Assembly: GCA_023382265.1 (NCBI GenBank)
Contig: JAMCPX010000039.1
Location: 59,076-123,075, forward strand
Length of the DNA: 64,000 bases
DNA from: Deltaproteobacteria bacterium
GTDB lineage: Bacteria > JAMCPX01
Reading direction: 5' to 3'
Shown here: piece by piece, positions 27,869-36,840 of the stretch
Layout: every line of letters begins with the position of its first letter
How positions within the stretch are numbered: position 1 is the first letter of the stretch
Translations under genes and position numbers: made by a program
The notes under the pieces: generated by a model
The model's input: the letters and a program-made list of their open reading frames with translations, nothing else
Told to the model about the DNA's origin: nothing
Databases searched by the model: none

Positions 27869-28882
27869 TTAAAACGTATATTGGAGGCCGATGATCCAGT
27901 ATATATCCATCCTGAAGATCCCGGGGGGCGGAGTGCGGTTATATTCGATGATATTTGATACCTTGAGGGCCAGGTTCCCTGCCAGCGACGATGAGATACT
28001 CGCTTCGTTTCGTGTCGTATAGTTATCTGTCCTGTCGAGCCTGTCATACAGAACGAAATATTCGGAAAAGTGCACCGCCTTTCCGAGGGCCCACAGAAAC
28101 GTGCCGGCAGCACGCAGGGTACTCCACGAGCCGTCCTTCCCGACAAAATGGTCCTCGGTAAAATAAGAGTAACCAGCTTCCACCGAAAGGGTGCTCGAAG
28201 GAATGCTCCATACCTGATATCCTATGCCGGGGCCCTCAGCAGTGCGCAGACGCAAGTCCCTGAATTTATCCGAAAGCATCTCCATGTCCGCATACCCGTA
28301 AAAATAATCCGTAAAAAGGTGCTCATATTTTGCCGAGCCATAGACGTTCCGGGCAGACATTATTCCTGCGCTCTGTGCGTAGTTATAGAGGAAACGGATA
28401 CCGGCATTGTCCCATGATCCCTTCCACAGGACATTTCCACCGATGGATGCATTCAACACGTGGGCATTGCCGGACTGCGAATTTGCTCCGGCTGTGATTG
28501 TTCCGGTCACAGAGCTCGGCGGTGGATTCAATGCCCGAATCTGATCCCAGTTCAGGGTGGAAGGGGATACACCCTGTCCGGTTTGGATCTCGAGTTTCCC
28601 GTCACTCCCTACAGCAAATTTCCCCTGCATTGTTTTGCCGTTTTTAAGCTGCACGTTAAGCGGTTTTCCCATGGTAATTTTTTTGATTGTACTTGTCTGC
28701 AGGGTAATAGGAGACGAATAGTCCGTGGACATGACGAGTGTGCCTTTGCTTCCTCCGGTGATCTTTCCGGTGATCGTGTCGCCATTCTTGAGCACAACGG
28801 TGTCCGCGCAGACGGCCTGCGCACTCAAGGCAAAGACTGACAGAACACTTATGAAAAAAATGTATAATCTTCTTGGCAACAT
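27869..28882 (-). CDS. DUF481-type outer-membrane protein
   Basis: A 337-residue protein. Residues 1-25 are a signal peptide ending in AVCADT. Residues ~27-110 contain two SH3-like beta units (VVLKNGDTITGKITG and VQLKNGKTMQGKFAV). The C-terminal ~200 residues are a DUF481/YdiY-like beta-barrel ending in WIIGLQYTF, with the terminal aromatic residue that the BAM machinery recognises. Some family members respond to salt or acid; the role here is unknown. Its G+C content is clearly higher than that of neighbouring genes and it is flanked by IS remnants, so recent transfer is likely. There is no ribosome site close to the ATG, only an A-rich leader of about 11 bases. Confidence 0.8.
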   Translation of the reverse strand: MLPRRLYIFFISVLSVFALSAQAVCADTVVLKNGDTITGKITGGSKGTLVMSTDYSSPITLQTSTIKKITMGKPLNVQLKNGKTMQGKFAVGSDGKLEIQTGQGVSPSTLNWDQIRALNPPPSSVTGTITAGANSQSGNAHVLNASIGGNVLWKGSWDNAGIRFLYNYAQSAGIMSARNVYGSAKYEHLFTDYFYGYADMEMLSDKFRDLRLRTAEGPGIGYQVWSIPSSTLSVEAGYSYFTEDHFVGKDGSWSTLRAAGTFLWALGKAVHFSEYFVLYDRLDRTDNYTTRNEASISSSLAGNLALKVSNIIEYNRTPPPGIFRMDIYWIIGLQYTF

Positions 28883-28899
28883 AATTAGTTTTTTCTTTT

Positions 28900-28926
28900 T
28901 TTATACTATTTCGGTTTATATGTCAA
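28900..28926 (-). promoter_or_regulatory. Promoter of the DUF481-type gene
   Basis: Minus-strand TTGACA (28921-28926), a 15-base spacer, and TATAAA (28900-28905), about 18 bases before the ATG. The resulting leader would be very short and lacks a ribosome-binding site. Confidence 0.6.
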
Positions 28927-29136
28927 GTCAAAAGGGGTCACCCATTTAAAGTGCCTCTATCAAGAGAAAAATTCATCCCTTACATGAGAAACGAAGTTTC
29001 TCACGGCTGTTCTGTACTTTGCTGTTATCATCATCTCATAAGAATTGGAAGAATTGGGGGCAGGTAACATGGAAAGCGGCAATCTCCAATAGCCTCTGAT
29101 ATAATCAGAAGCAATAGAATAAGTAGGAGGTGCCGC

Positions 29137-29595
29137 ATGATATCTGTAGGATAGATTTTTCACAAGAAGAATTCCATAGCAGGTGCAGTGGATGTGCATG
29201 GTAAACTTGTAAAAGAGAGCCGGATCGAAGGGAACACACCTGCTGGATTCGAGCTGTTTATACAATCGTTGAATGATCTCTGTAAAGTAGTACTCGAAGC
29301 GTGTTGGAACTGGGGATACTTATTTGATCTTCTTGAAGGTATCGCCAGAAGAAATAAAACTCCTTGAATCTATACCCGTAATCGGCACGATATTGTCTCA
29401 GGTCATAAGTGTGGAGATTGATGATATTGAGCGATTTACGACATCGAGTAAGCTGTGTGCGTACGCAGGATTAGTTCCAACAACCCATGCCTCTGGCGGT
29501 AAGGAATATCATGGACAGTTACTGCCGATGTGCAACAAATGGTTGCGATGGGCATTTGTCGAAGGAGCATGGGTGGCTGTAGGGTGTCCTTCCTA
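29137..29595 (+). pseudogene. IS110 family transposase, internally deleted and frameshifted
   Basis: An AGGAGG-preceded ATG at 29137 opens MISVG, then a stop, then FHKKNSIAGAVDVHGKLV, the N-terminal DEDD region of IS110 transposases, running to LEACWNWGYLFDLLEGI. It joins out of frame to the C-terminal domain, LLESIPVIGTILSQVISVEI and AYAGLVPTTHASGG, ending near NKWLRWAFVEGAW. The middle of the gene, roughly 200 codons, is missing. The element is inactive. Confidence 0.85.
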
Positions 29596-29661
29596 AAACA
29601 TGGGATGAGCGATGCGACGTTTTACAACTGGGCATCTGAACACAGCGGCATGACTGTCAGT
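29590..29661 (+). pseudogene. IS3 family OrfA fragment
   Basis: A 24-codon stretch, FLKHGMSDATFYNW continuing to SEHSGMTVS, matches the helix-turn-helix core of IS3-type OrfA proteins. It follows the IS110 remnant directly and is fused to unrelated sequence on its right. Confidence 0.7.
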
Positions 29662-29846
29662 AACCCTCTACGGCCTCTTTCTGCATTATTTACCCGGACA
29701 TCTATCACGCCAAATTTCTTCAGGGCTTCTTTTTTCAGGTTATCAATATCCGTTCTTTTTATTATATACGTGCGTACAACAAGTGTACAGTCCCCGGATA
29801 AGGCTGCTATTGTTTCGAGTCTGGGTACACGTCTCGGGTTCACCAA
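29655..29846 (-). pseudogene. Short-chain dehydrogenase fragment
   Basis: On the minus strand TDIDNLKKEALKKFGVIDVRVNNAE resembles the central helix and the conserved NNAG motif of SDR oxidoreductases (quoted here beyond the core only for position). The cofactor loop and catalytic YxxxK are absent. It abuts the IS3 fragment, so insertions probably destroyed the gene. Confidence 0.5.
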
Positions 29847-29935
29847 ATCGGATAAACCCGTTCACAATGAGGATTAGGCTTATCATGGCCGGGCTGACGA
29901 ATAGTTAATGGAGATCACAGGGAAAAATTGACTTC

Positions 29936-30487
29936 TTAATTGCCGCTTAATCCTTTTTCAAGCTGCTCAATAATATTGACATATTTTTCGTGCACACCTT
30001 CACCGAGTTTTTTCTCCCTTTCTTCAAACCTCTCTATAATCTCATCATCAATATCGGCGAGCATCTCATCCGCCATAGGATATAGGATATTATTTTCCTT
30101 ATCAATGTGCTGTGATAACAATCCGGCATAAGCCTTTGCATTTTTAGCAAATTCTCTATCAGCAGATTGATTACCCTTCCCATATTGATCAATTGCATCA
30201 GCCATTGCCCTTACATAGCCCCTGCCTGTCTCATGCTCGCTAAGCATAACTCCTACTGGACCGCCGTATCTCGGCATGCCATGGGTTTCCATCTCAACAA
30301 ACAGCACATCTTCTTCTTTTAAGTGATGACATGTATCACCAAATGTTTTTATAAAATCCACGCATTTACGCATATTATCAATGGACACCTTTTTGTTATG
30401 CTCTATGTCTTCTGCGTATTTTAAAAGGATATTAAGCATCCTTTTTATAATTTCATGTTCATGCATAAGCATTTTTGTCGATTTCAT
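29936..30487 (-). CDS. Hemerythrin-like domain protein
   Basis: A 183-residue cytoplasmic four-helix protein. Diiron ligands are visible in order: MHEHEIIKRM, CHHLKEEDVLF, SEHETGRGYV and SQHIDKENNILYPMAD. Such proteins bind O2 or NO, or sense or store iron. The gene faces tlyA divergently and has a GGAGG-like site (AGGAGG on the minus strand near 30488). It fits an organism that meets occasional oxygen. No neighbour suggests a specific partner. Confidence 0.9.
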   Translation of the reverse strand: MKSTKMLMHEHEIIKRMLNILLKYAEDIEHNKKVSIDNMRKCVDFIKTFGDTCHHLKEEDVLFVEMETHGMPRYGGPVGVMLSEHETGRGYVRAMADAIDQYGKGNQSADREFAKNAKAYAGLLSQHIDKENNILYPMADEMLADIDDEIIERFEEREKKLGEGVHEKYVNIIEQLEKGLSGN

Positions 30488-30614
30488 ACAGCCTCCTTTT
30501 TTTCATTATAATAACAGAATAATAATGGATATGTATGATCTCCATCATGTTTATTTTGAAAGCTTTATAAGGTAAAAAATGGCTTCATCCATCTTTATAT
30601 GCTAAAGTTATTAC

Positions 30615-31340
30615 ATGAAAACAAGGCTTGATCAGATAATACTTGATAAGGGCTTAGCTCAATCAATTGATCTTGCAAGAGCTTATATTATGGAGGGAAG
30701 GGTCAAGATAAACGGAGTTGTTGCCGATAAACAAGGTTATTATGTTTCAAAATCCGACCAAATTACTATAACTGAAGAAGGAAGGTATGTGAGCAGGGGC
30801 GGATACAAGCTTGAGGGTGCACTACATAATTTTGGCATAGACGTTAATGGACTAATAGCAATGGATATAGGTGCATCTACGGGGGGATTCACGGATTGTC
30901 TGCTTCAACATGGGGCACAAAAAGTTTACGCAATTGATGTTGGATACGGGCTTACAGATTACAAGCTCAGGAAAGATGCCCGCGTTATCCTTATGGAGAG
31001 AGTTAATTTCAGGCACTTTTACACATCGGTACTGGCACTACAGATAGATATAGCAACTATTGATGTCTCGTTCATATCTTTGGAGCTTATACTCCCCAAT
31101 GTAAGTCAATGTGTAAAAGAAAATGGCACCGTACTTGCATTGATAAAACCTCAATTTGAACTTGATAAGAAGGATGTCGATAAAGGCGGGGTTATAAAAT
31201 CGCCTGAAAAGCATAAAAAGGCTGCAACAAAGATAAGCGATCTAAGCCTAAAACTCGGCTTCAGGATTATCGATATTGCCCCTGCAATTATAAAGGGTAC
31301 AGGAGGTAATCAGGAATTTTTTATACATCTGAAAAAATAA
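30615..31340 (+). CDS. tlyA: TlyA family rRNA (2'-O) methyltransferase
   Basis: A 241-residue cytoplasmic protein. Residues 1-~60 are an S4 RNA-binding domain (RLDQIILDKGLAQSIDLARA), followed by the RrmJ-type methyltransferase with IAMDIGASTGGFTDCLLQHG as the SAM loop and TIDVSFISLELILP. In mycobacteria TlyA methylates 16S and 23S rRNA 2'-hydroxyls. The annotation as hemolysin in older data is historic. It is the first gene of a rightward series that continues with comF. Confidence 0.92.
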   Translation: MKTRLDQIILDKGLAQSIDLARAYIMEGRVKINGVVADKQGYYVSKSDQITITEEGRYVSRGGYKLEGALHNFGIDVNGLIAMDIGASTGGFTDCLLQHGAQKVYAIDVGYGLTDYKLRKDARVILMERVNFRHFYTSVLALQIDIATIDVSFISLELILPNVSQCVKENGTVLALIKPQFELDKKDVDKGGVIKSPEKHKKAATKISDLSLKLGFRIIDIAPAIIKGTGGNQEFFIHLKK

Positions 31341-31383
31341 TGTTAACCAAAATAATATATTTAAAAATAAGAAGGTTTGTGTA

Positions 31384-32187
31384 GTGAGCGAAAAACTGCG
31401 TTCTAACGTCTCATTTCCGTGCAAACGGGAATCCAGAGAAAACAAAAACTGGATTTCCACTTTTGCGGGAAGAACAAAGAATGGTTTTAAGAATATAATG
31501 GACATTGTTTTGCCGCACGGATGTATAGGATGCGGCAAAGAGATTGTATCTTATGGATTATGTGAAGACTGCAAAAAAGACGTACACTATATAAAAGCTC
31601 CCATGTGTACGAAATGCGGTAAACCTTTCCATGCCCGCAGCGGTATATCACATTTATGTATGGATTGTATTAAAAATAAAAATGAGTTTACTTTATCAAG
31701 ATCCGTTTTTGTGTACAGTGGTCTGATAGCTGAACTTATCATAAGATTCAAATTCAAGGACAATGTTAATTTAACTTCCATGTTTGTTGACGAGATGGAA
31801 AGGCTTTACAATAAAGACTTTAAACAATCAGAGATAGAAGCACTGATACCCGTACCATTGTTTATAAAAAGACTCAAACAGAGAACTTATAATCAATCGC
31901 AACTGCTCACACAAGGACTTTCAAAAAGGATTGGTATTCTTTACCGCATAAACGTACTTGAGAAGATCAAGAATACACCGCCGCAGTCTGGGCTTAAAGG
32001 GCTTGAACGCATAGATAATGTGAAAGGCGCTTACAAAACAAAAGATACTGCAAATCTAAAGGGCAAAAATGTTTTATTGATAGATGACGTGATCACAACA
32101 GGCTCTACAATAAGGGCTTGTGTATCTGCCCTTAAAAGGTCGGGAATTAAACAGGTCTATGTAATGTCAATTGCTCTGGTTGTATAA
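31384..32187 (+). CDS. comF: ComF family phosphoribosyltransferase-like protein
   Basis: A 267-residue frame. The conserved protein begins at about codon 39: VLPHGCIGCGKEI and CEDC, then CTKCGKPF form the N-terminal zinc-binding cysteine pairs, and VLLIDDVITTGSTIRAC is the PRPP-type motif. ComF proteins aid uptake or processing of transforming DNA, or bind nucleotides. The first 38 codons, from GTG 31384, are largely encoded by a degenerate palindromic repeat (31414-31472). The natural start may therefore be the ATG at 31498, although no good ribosome site precedes it. Either start keeps the frame intact. Confidence 0.85.
   Translation: MSEKLRSNVSFPCKRESRENKNWISTFAGRTKNGFKNIMDIVLPHGCIGCGKEIVSYGLCEDCKKDVHYIKAPMCTKCGKPFHARSGISHLCMDCIKNKNEFTLSRSVFVYSGLIAELIIRFKFKDNVNLTSMFVDEMERLYNKDFKQSEIEALIPVPLFIKRLKQRTYNQSQLLTQGLSKRIGILYRINVLEKIKNTPPQSGLKGLERIDNVKGAYKTKDTANLKGKNVLLIDDVITTGSTIRACVSALKRSGIKQVYVMSIALVV
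31414..31472. repeat. Degenerate palindromic dispersed repeat at the comF 5' end
   Basis: Left arm 31414-31436 (ending CGGGAATCCAG) and right arm 31449-31472 (starting CTGGATTTCC) are imperfect inverted copies. The pattern is the widespread CGGGAATCCAG palindrome family that many genomes carry in intergenic DNA. Here it is read through in frame. Confidence 0.65.
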
Positions 32188-32266
32188 GACAAATCAAAGC
32201 GATTTGTTGTAATTTTAAAAAACAATTGCAAGAATTATTACTCCAAAAATAAATATAGGAGGATGT

Positions 32267-33415
32267 ATGAGAAACCATTATTTTACAGAAGAACACGAAT
32301 TGTTTAGAAAAAGTGTAAGGGATATTGTCACAAAAGAACTGATCCCTCATGCAAATGAATGGGAAGAGTCGGAAGATTATCCTAAAGAAATATTCAAGAG
32401 ATTCGGAGATTTAAACTTTCTCGGGATACGTTACCCTGAGAATTACGGGGGGATGGGTTTAGATATATTCTATGATATAGTATTTTATGAAGAGCTTTAT
32501 AGATCAAGAATGGCCGGTTTGTGTCTTGATGTTATGGTTCAAACGGATATGTCAACACCTGTACTTTTTAAGTATGGAACAGAAGAACAAAAAACCAAAT
32601 ACCTTACGAAAGCCATAAAAGGTGAGGCAGTTTTTGCAATAGGCTATACAGAACCAAATGCCGGTTCCGATGTTGCAGGGATTAGAAGTACTGCTAAAAA
32701 GGTTGAAGGCGGATATGTGATAAATGGCTCAAAGATCTTTATAACAAACGGCACATGGGCTGATTACATAATACTTGCTGCAAAAACAGACTTGAACAAA
32801 GGGTATAAAGGTATAACCCTTTTCTTATTTGATACAAAAACAAAAGGCTTCACAGTCGGAAGAAAGTTAAAAAAACTCGGTCACAATACATCTCATACGG
32901 CGGAGTTGTTTTTTGATGACTGTTTTGTGCCTGAAAACATGGTTATTGGTGAGGTAAACAAGGGATTTTATTATATAATGAGTGGATTTCAGACAGAAAG
33001 GCTTATGGGTTCTATTGGCGTTCTTGCGCTTGCACAGGTAGCATTTGAAGATGCGAAGAACTACGCTAAGGAAAGGAACGCTTTTGGAAAGCCAATATCC
33101 CAGCATCAGGCTATAGCGCATAAGCTTGTCGATATGGCGACGCAGCTTGAAGCTGCAAGACAGCTTACCTATAATTCTGCATGGATGCTTGATCATGGTG
33201 AGGATGTTACAAAGGAGGTATCGATGACAAAACTTTTCGCATGTGAGGTTGCGAATAAAGTTACATACGACGCAATACAGGTTTTCGGCGGATACGGATA
33301 CATGGAGGAATACCCTGTTGCAAGAGCTTATAGAGATGCAAGGATGTTTACAATAGGTGCGGGTACATCTGAAATAATGAAGGAGATCGTGGCAAAAAAG
33401 TTAGGACTTTATTAG
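32267..33415 (+). CDS. Acyl-CoA dehydrogenase
   Basis: A 382-residue FAD enzyme introducing a trans-2,3 double bond into an acyl-CoA and passing electrons to ETF. Landmarks are AIGYTEPNAGSDVAGIRSTA for FAD and substrate binding, the middle beta domain with KIFITNG, and the C-terminal QVFGGYGYMEEYPVARAYRD, where the Glu of EYP is the likely catalytic base, then RMFTIGAGTSEIMKEIVAKK. AGGAGG precedes the ATG. It lies 2 bases before ubiE. Chain-length preference is not readable. Fatty-acid or aromatic breakdown in an anaerobe is plausible. Confidence 0.94.
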   Translation: MRNHYFTEEHELFRKSVRDIVTKELIPHANEWEESEDYPKEIFKRFGDLNFLGIRYPENYGGMGLDIFYDIVFYEELYRSRMAGLCLDVMVQTDMSTPVLFKYGTEEQKTKYLTKAIKGEAVFAIGYTEPNAGSDVAGIRSTAKKVEGGYVINGSKIFITNGTWADYIILAAKTDLNKGYKGITLFLFDTKTKGFTVGRKLKKLGHNTSHTAELFFDDCFVPENMVIGEVNKGFYYIMSGFQTERLMGSIGVLALAQVAFEDAKNYAKERNAFGKPISQHQAIAHKLVDMATQLEAARQLTYNSAWMLDHGEDVTKEVSMTKLFACEVANKVTYDAIQVFGGYGYMEEYPVARAYRDARMFTIGAGTSEIMKEIVAKKLGLY

Positions 33416-33417
33416 GC

Positions 33418-34098
33418 ATGGAATTTAACGAGCATGACATAGGTAGTATGTTTGACAGCATTGCATACAGGTATGACCTGCTGAATCATCTTTTATCAGG
33501 TTATACGGATGTTAGATGGAGGAAAAAAGCTGTAAGGGTAAGCCTTGATAAGGGCATAAGAAATATACTTGACGTATCAACAGGTACAGGCGATCTGGCA
33601 GTTGCTTATAAAAGGGCTGGTTACGGATATAACATCTTTGGAGTAGATATAAGCATGGAGATGCTTAAAAGGGCAAGTTTAAAAACAACCGACACAGGAT
33701 TTATAAAAGCCTCTGCCTTATCACTGCCTTTTCGGGATAATACGTTTGATCTTTTAAGCTGTGCATTCGGCATAAGAAACATATATCCAAGAGAAACCGG
33801 GCTAAAGGAGTTTCACAGGGTTTTAAAACCAAATGGTGTTTTGATGATACTTGAGTTCTCTATGCCGGCAGGGTTTTTCGGTAAGGTTTATAAATTCTAT
33901 TTTGAAAACATTTTACAAAAGATCGGAGCATTTTTTACAAAGACCGGTGCTTATTCTTATCTAACAAGTTCTGTAGAAGAATTCCCTGATTCCAAAGGTT
34001 TTAGTAAGAAAATAGATTCGGCAGGTTTTAAAGATACAAAAGTTATACCATTGACTTACGGTATAGCTACAATATACAAAGCGGTAAATATGCCCTGA
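33418..34098 (+). CDS. ubiE: Demethylmenaquinone/ubiquinone methyltransferase
   Basis: A 226-residue SAM-dependent C-methyltransferase for the last step of menaquinone synthesis (also ubiquinone in some bacteria). The family opening MFDSIAYRYDLLNHLLSG is followed by DVRWRKKAV, the SAM loop ILDVSTGTGDLAVA, and FGIRNIYPRETGLKEFHRVLKP near motif III. It starts 2 bases after the acyl-CoA dehydrogenase stop and precedes two isoprenoid-reductase-like flavoproteins, which suggests a quinone or isoprenoid lipid context. In an anaerobe the menaquinone form (MenG) is more likely. Confidence 0.93.
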   Translation: MEFNEHDIGSMFDSIAYRYDLLNHLLSGYTDVRWRKKAVRVSLDKGIRNILDVSTGTGDLAVAYKRAGYGYNIFGVDISMEMLKRASLKTTDTGFIKASALSLPFRDNTFDLLSCAFGIRNIYPRETGLKEFHRVLKPNGVLMILEFSMPAGFFGKVYKFYFENILQKIGAFFTKTGAYSYLTSSVEEFPDSKGFSKKIDSAGFKDTKVIPLTYGIATIYKAVNMP

Positions 34099-34125
34099 GC
34101 ATTTATTTTTTTCTTTTATTCGGCT

Positions 34126-35463
34126 ATGGTAGGGAGCATGGATTATTTAAAGCTTGCTGATGGAGATACAATAGTAATAATAGGGGGTGGGCCAGCAGGA
34201 AGTTTTTTTGCAATGCACGTTATCGGCTTTGCAAGAAAATATGGTATTAATTTATCCGTTATCATACTCGAAAGAAGATATTTTTCAAACTATGGACCCG
34301 GCGGATGTAACATGTGCGCCGGTGTTCTTGGTGGTAATTTTGTCAATATCATATCAGAACTTGATCTCATATTTGATAAGAGCGTTATAAGAAAGAATGT
34401 CCAGGGTTTCAAACTTAATATTAATGATAAAGACGCTCTAATCATTAGACAGGCTTCAAGGGTATACACCATATTCAGGGGTATGGGACCCCGAAAAAAT
34501 GACTCTGATGGATTTGTTAGTTTTGACGGATTCTTACTGAAGAAAGCAAGGGAATATGGTGCAACCGTTTTATACGGAAATGTAAAAGATATATTGATTC
34601 CAAAAAATCCATATAAGGATAAGTGCATTGTAAAATATATAACAGAAAAAAACGAAATACAGGAGTTCAATGCATCACTCGTCGTAGGTGCATTTGGAGT
34701 TAACTCAGAGCTGGGTAAAAACTTAAGTTTTGGCTATGAAGAGCCTAAATACTGGCATACATGTCAGACAGAACTTTTATCGCTGCATGAAAATGATATA
34801 ACAAATTATATAAATATCTTTTCAAGAAAACATTCTAAATTTCTATTTACAGCAACAATTCCTAAAGAACGTTATGTTACAGTAACCGGTATAGGAAGGC
34901 ACGTACGATTTTCAGAATTGATCCGGGAATTAAAAGAGCTGCATATTGATTCCAAGTATGGATTAAGACTATCTCCCGTTTGCCATTGTCACCCAAGATT
35001 ACCCGTTACACAGGCTAAAAATCCATTTCACACAAGGGTTGTAATGATTGGAGATGCGTGCGTATCAAGGTACTTAAAAAACGGCATTGAATCAGCCTTT
35101 TTCACAGCCAAATGGGCTGCTGATACAGCAATCAGCAAGGGCATTGATGAAAATGCATTTAAAGAACATTATTATCCCAGATACAATTCTAATCTTATAA
35201 GAGATAACAGGTTTGGTAAAGTCATGTTTTTTGTTCACCATACAATTGCATCTAATTACCATTTAAGTTTAGCAGCTATTTCCTTAATAAGGGAGGAATC
35301 GCCTTTGCCTGTTAAAAAACAATGGTTATCGAATATTGTGTGGCATATGTTTGTTGGAGATAAACCTTATAAACATATTTTTTTAAAGTCTTTTAAGATT
35401 ATAGGGATTATTAAATTATGGGTGAAGGGTATACTGCAAAGAAAGGTTAATTATGAAAGGTGA
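34126..35463 (+). CDS. FAD-dependent oxidoreductase, geranylgeranyl reductase-like (first of pair)
   Basis: A 445-residue flavoprotein. TIVIIGGGPAGSFFAMHV near residues 15-32 is the FAD Rossmann loop. A second FAD contact lies at MIGDACVSRYLKNGIESAFF. A cysteine motif, GGCNMCAGVLGG near residues 62-73, occupies the place where geranylgeranyl-reductase relatives carry their PCGGGL-type catalytic loop. Relatives saturate isoprenoid double bonds in archaeal and bacterial lipids or quinones. It overlaps the next, related gene by 11 bases. The ATG at 34138 (codon 5) is an alternative start, but neither has an ideal ribosome site. Confidence 0.75.
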   Translation: MVGSMDYLKLADGDTIVIIGGGPAGSFFAMHVIGFARKYGINLSVIILERRYFSNYGPGGCNMCAGVLGGNFVNIISELDLIFDKSVIRKNVQGFKLNINDKDALIIRQASRVYTIFRGMGPRKNDSDGFVSFDGFLLKKAREYGATVLYGNVKDILIPKNPYKDKCIVKYITEKNEIQEFNASLVVGAFGVNSELGKNLSFGYEEPKYWHTCQTELLSLHENDITNYINIFSRKHSKFLFTATIPKERYVTVTGIGRHVRFSELIRELKELHIDSKYGLRLSPVCHCHPRLPVTQAKNPFHTRVVMIGDACVSRYLKNGIESAFFTAKWAADTAISKGIDENAFKEHYYPRYNSNLIRDNRFGKVMFFVHHTIASNYHLSLAAISLIREESPLPVKKQWLSNIVWHMFVGDKPYKHIFLKSFKIIGIIKLWVKGILQRKVNYER

Positions 35464-36742
35464 TAACTTTAAGCTCATTAACGGCTCCACTGTAGTAATA
35501 ATAGGCGGAGGTCCTGCAGGAGCATCTGCCGGGATAAAGCTTTTAAAAGAGGGGAAGAAAAAAGGATTGAATATAAATGTGTTCATCTTTGAAGGTAAGG
35601 ATTTTACATACCATTATAACCAATGTGTTGGTGTGCTTTCTTATCCGATAAGAGAGATTTTTGATAATACCCTTGAGATACCTTTTCCCGAAGATCTTAT
35701 TAGACGCGAGATTCTCGGTTATGATCTTTATTCAACGTACAAAGAATTGGAGCTCCACGGAGAAAAGGGTACTTATGCAACGAGAAGGATATTGTTTGAT
35801 AGATTTATGCTTCACACCGCCCAGTTACTCGGCGCTCATATTATTAGAACACGGGTAACGGATCTTGAATTTAACAACAGCGATAGTGTCCATGTTTATA
35901 CAGAAGGCGGTTTTGTAAGGGCTGATGTGGTTGTTGGTGCATTTGGTCTTGATGATGGTATGGCCAACATACTTGAACATGCATCAAAGCATACAATTGG
36001 CTATACCAAACCAACAAAAGTGCTTGAAACGGTTATTACAAAAATACACATTGACAGGGATATTCTACAGGATAGATTCAAGAGTAAGATACATGCATTT
36101 ATTCCTTTAGGGTTAAACAACCTTGAGTTTGGAGCAATAACTCCCAAGGGGGATCACATCATTATCAATATAGCAGGTAAACATATCACTTCAAAAGATA
36201 TGGATGCTTTTCTTGAATACGCTCCTGTTAAAAATATGCTTTATAATATAAGATTTTCCGATCTTGATTATTACAAAGGTAAGTTCCCTATAAAGCCCGC
36301 AAAAGGTATAATAGGAAATCGTTTTGTAGCAGTTGGAGATGCAACAGGATGGGTAAGACCTTATAAAGGCAAGGGGATCAACATAGCACTGGAAACGGGT
36401 GCAAAAGCAGCAGACATAATGATAAAGGATGGGTTTTCTAAAGATTCTCTGGAGCTTTACCCGGCAGCTTTCAAGCATCTAAAAGTTGATTTTTTCTATA
36501 GCAAACTTTTCAGGTCCTTAGTTGTTTTGTCTATAAAAACAGGATTCGTAGAGCACGTTTTGGATATGGCCGAAGATGATCTTTCTTTAAAAGAATCTCT
36601 TTTTATGGTTGTATCTGGTGAAGGAACATACCGTAAAGTCATCAAAAACATCTTTAGTCCAAGAGAATTTGTTTCGTTAAGCTATAATTTTATAAAGCAT
36701 CTCTTTAGAAGAGTACAAAAATTGAAGAATGAAACAGAATAG
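35453..36742 (+). CDS. FAD-dependent oxidoreductase, geranylgeranyl reductase-like (second of pair)
   Basis: A 429-residue flavoprotein with TVVIIGGGPAGASAGIKLL at residues 14-32 and FVAVGDATGWVRPYKGKGIN as the second FAD site. The substrate-loop cysteine is in YNQCVGVLSYP. It is clearly related to the preceding gene product and their frames overlap by 11 bases, which points to a heteromeric pair or sequential enzymes. The C-terminal ~90 residues are helical and could lie on the membrane. Reduction of a menaquinone side chain or other isoprenoid is an inference from the ubiE neighbour. Confidence 0.75.
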   Translation: MKGDNFKLINGSTVVIIGGGPAGASAGIKLLKEGKKKGLNINVFIFEGKDFTYHYNQCVGVLSYPIREIFDNTLEIPFPEDLIRREILGYDLYSTYKELELHGEKGTYATRRILFDRFMLHTAQLLGAHIIRTRVTDLEFNNSDSVHVYTEGGFVRADVVVGAFGLDDGMANILEHASKHTIGYTKPTKVLETVITKIHIDRDILQDRFKSKIHAFIPLGLNNLEFGAITPKGDHIIINIAGKHITSKDMDAFLEYAPVKNMLYNIRFSDLDYYKGKFPIKPAKGIIGNRFVAVGDATGWVRPYKGKGINIALETGAKAADIMIKDGFSKDSLELYPAAFKHLKVDFFYSKLFRSLVVLSIKTGFVEHVLDMAEDDLSLKESLFMVVSGEGTYRKVIKNIFSPREFVSLSYNFIKHLFRRVQKLKNETE

Positions 36743-36778
36743 TTTTTTTGTGCGCATACATAATAAAAACGGAGTCCT

Positions 36779-36811
36779 GAATGTATTCGGAGACATTCTT
36801 ATTCTTTTTAT
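36779..36811 (+). terminator. Weak candidate terminator between convergent genes
   Basis: GAATGT (36779-36784) and ACATTC (36793-36798) form a 6-bp hairpin followed by a T-rich tract. It lies between the flavoprotein pair and galT, which converge here. The stem is short and AT-rich. Confidence 0.35.
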
Positions 36812-36840
36812 ACGTATGCTGGGATTTATGCCGGGTATAT

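Noticed and set aside
28070..28840. Open frames opposite the DUF481-type gene
   Set aside because: Shadow frames caused by higher G+C; the minus-strand gene has a signal peptide and a barrel ending.
29530..29877. A 115-codon plus-strand frame treated as one protein
   Set aside because: It fuses an IS110 tail in the wrong frame, an IS3 OrfA piece and antisense of a dehydrogenase fragment.
31248..31538. A 96-codon minus-strand frame over the tlyA-comF junction
   Set aside because: It reads the dispersed palindromic repeat in antisense, a common source of false short proteins.
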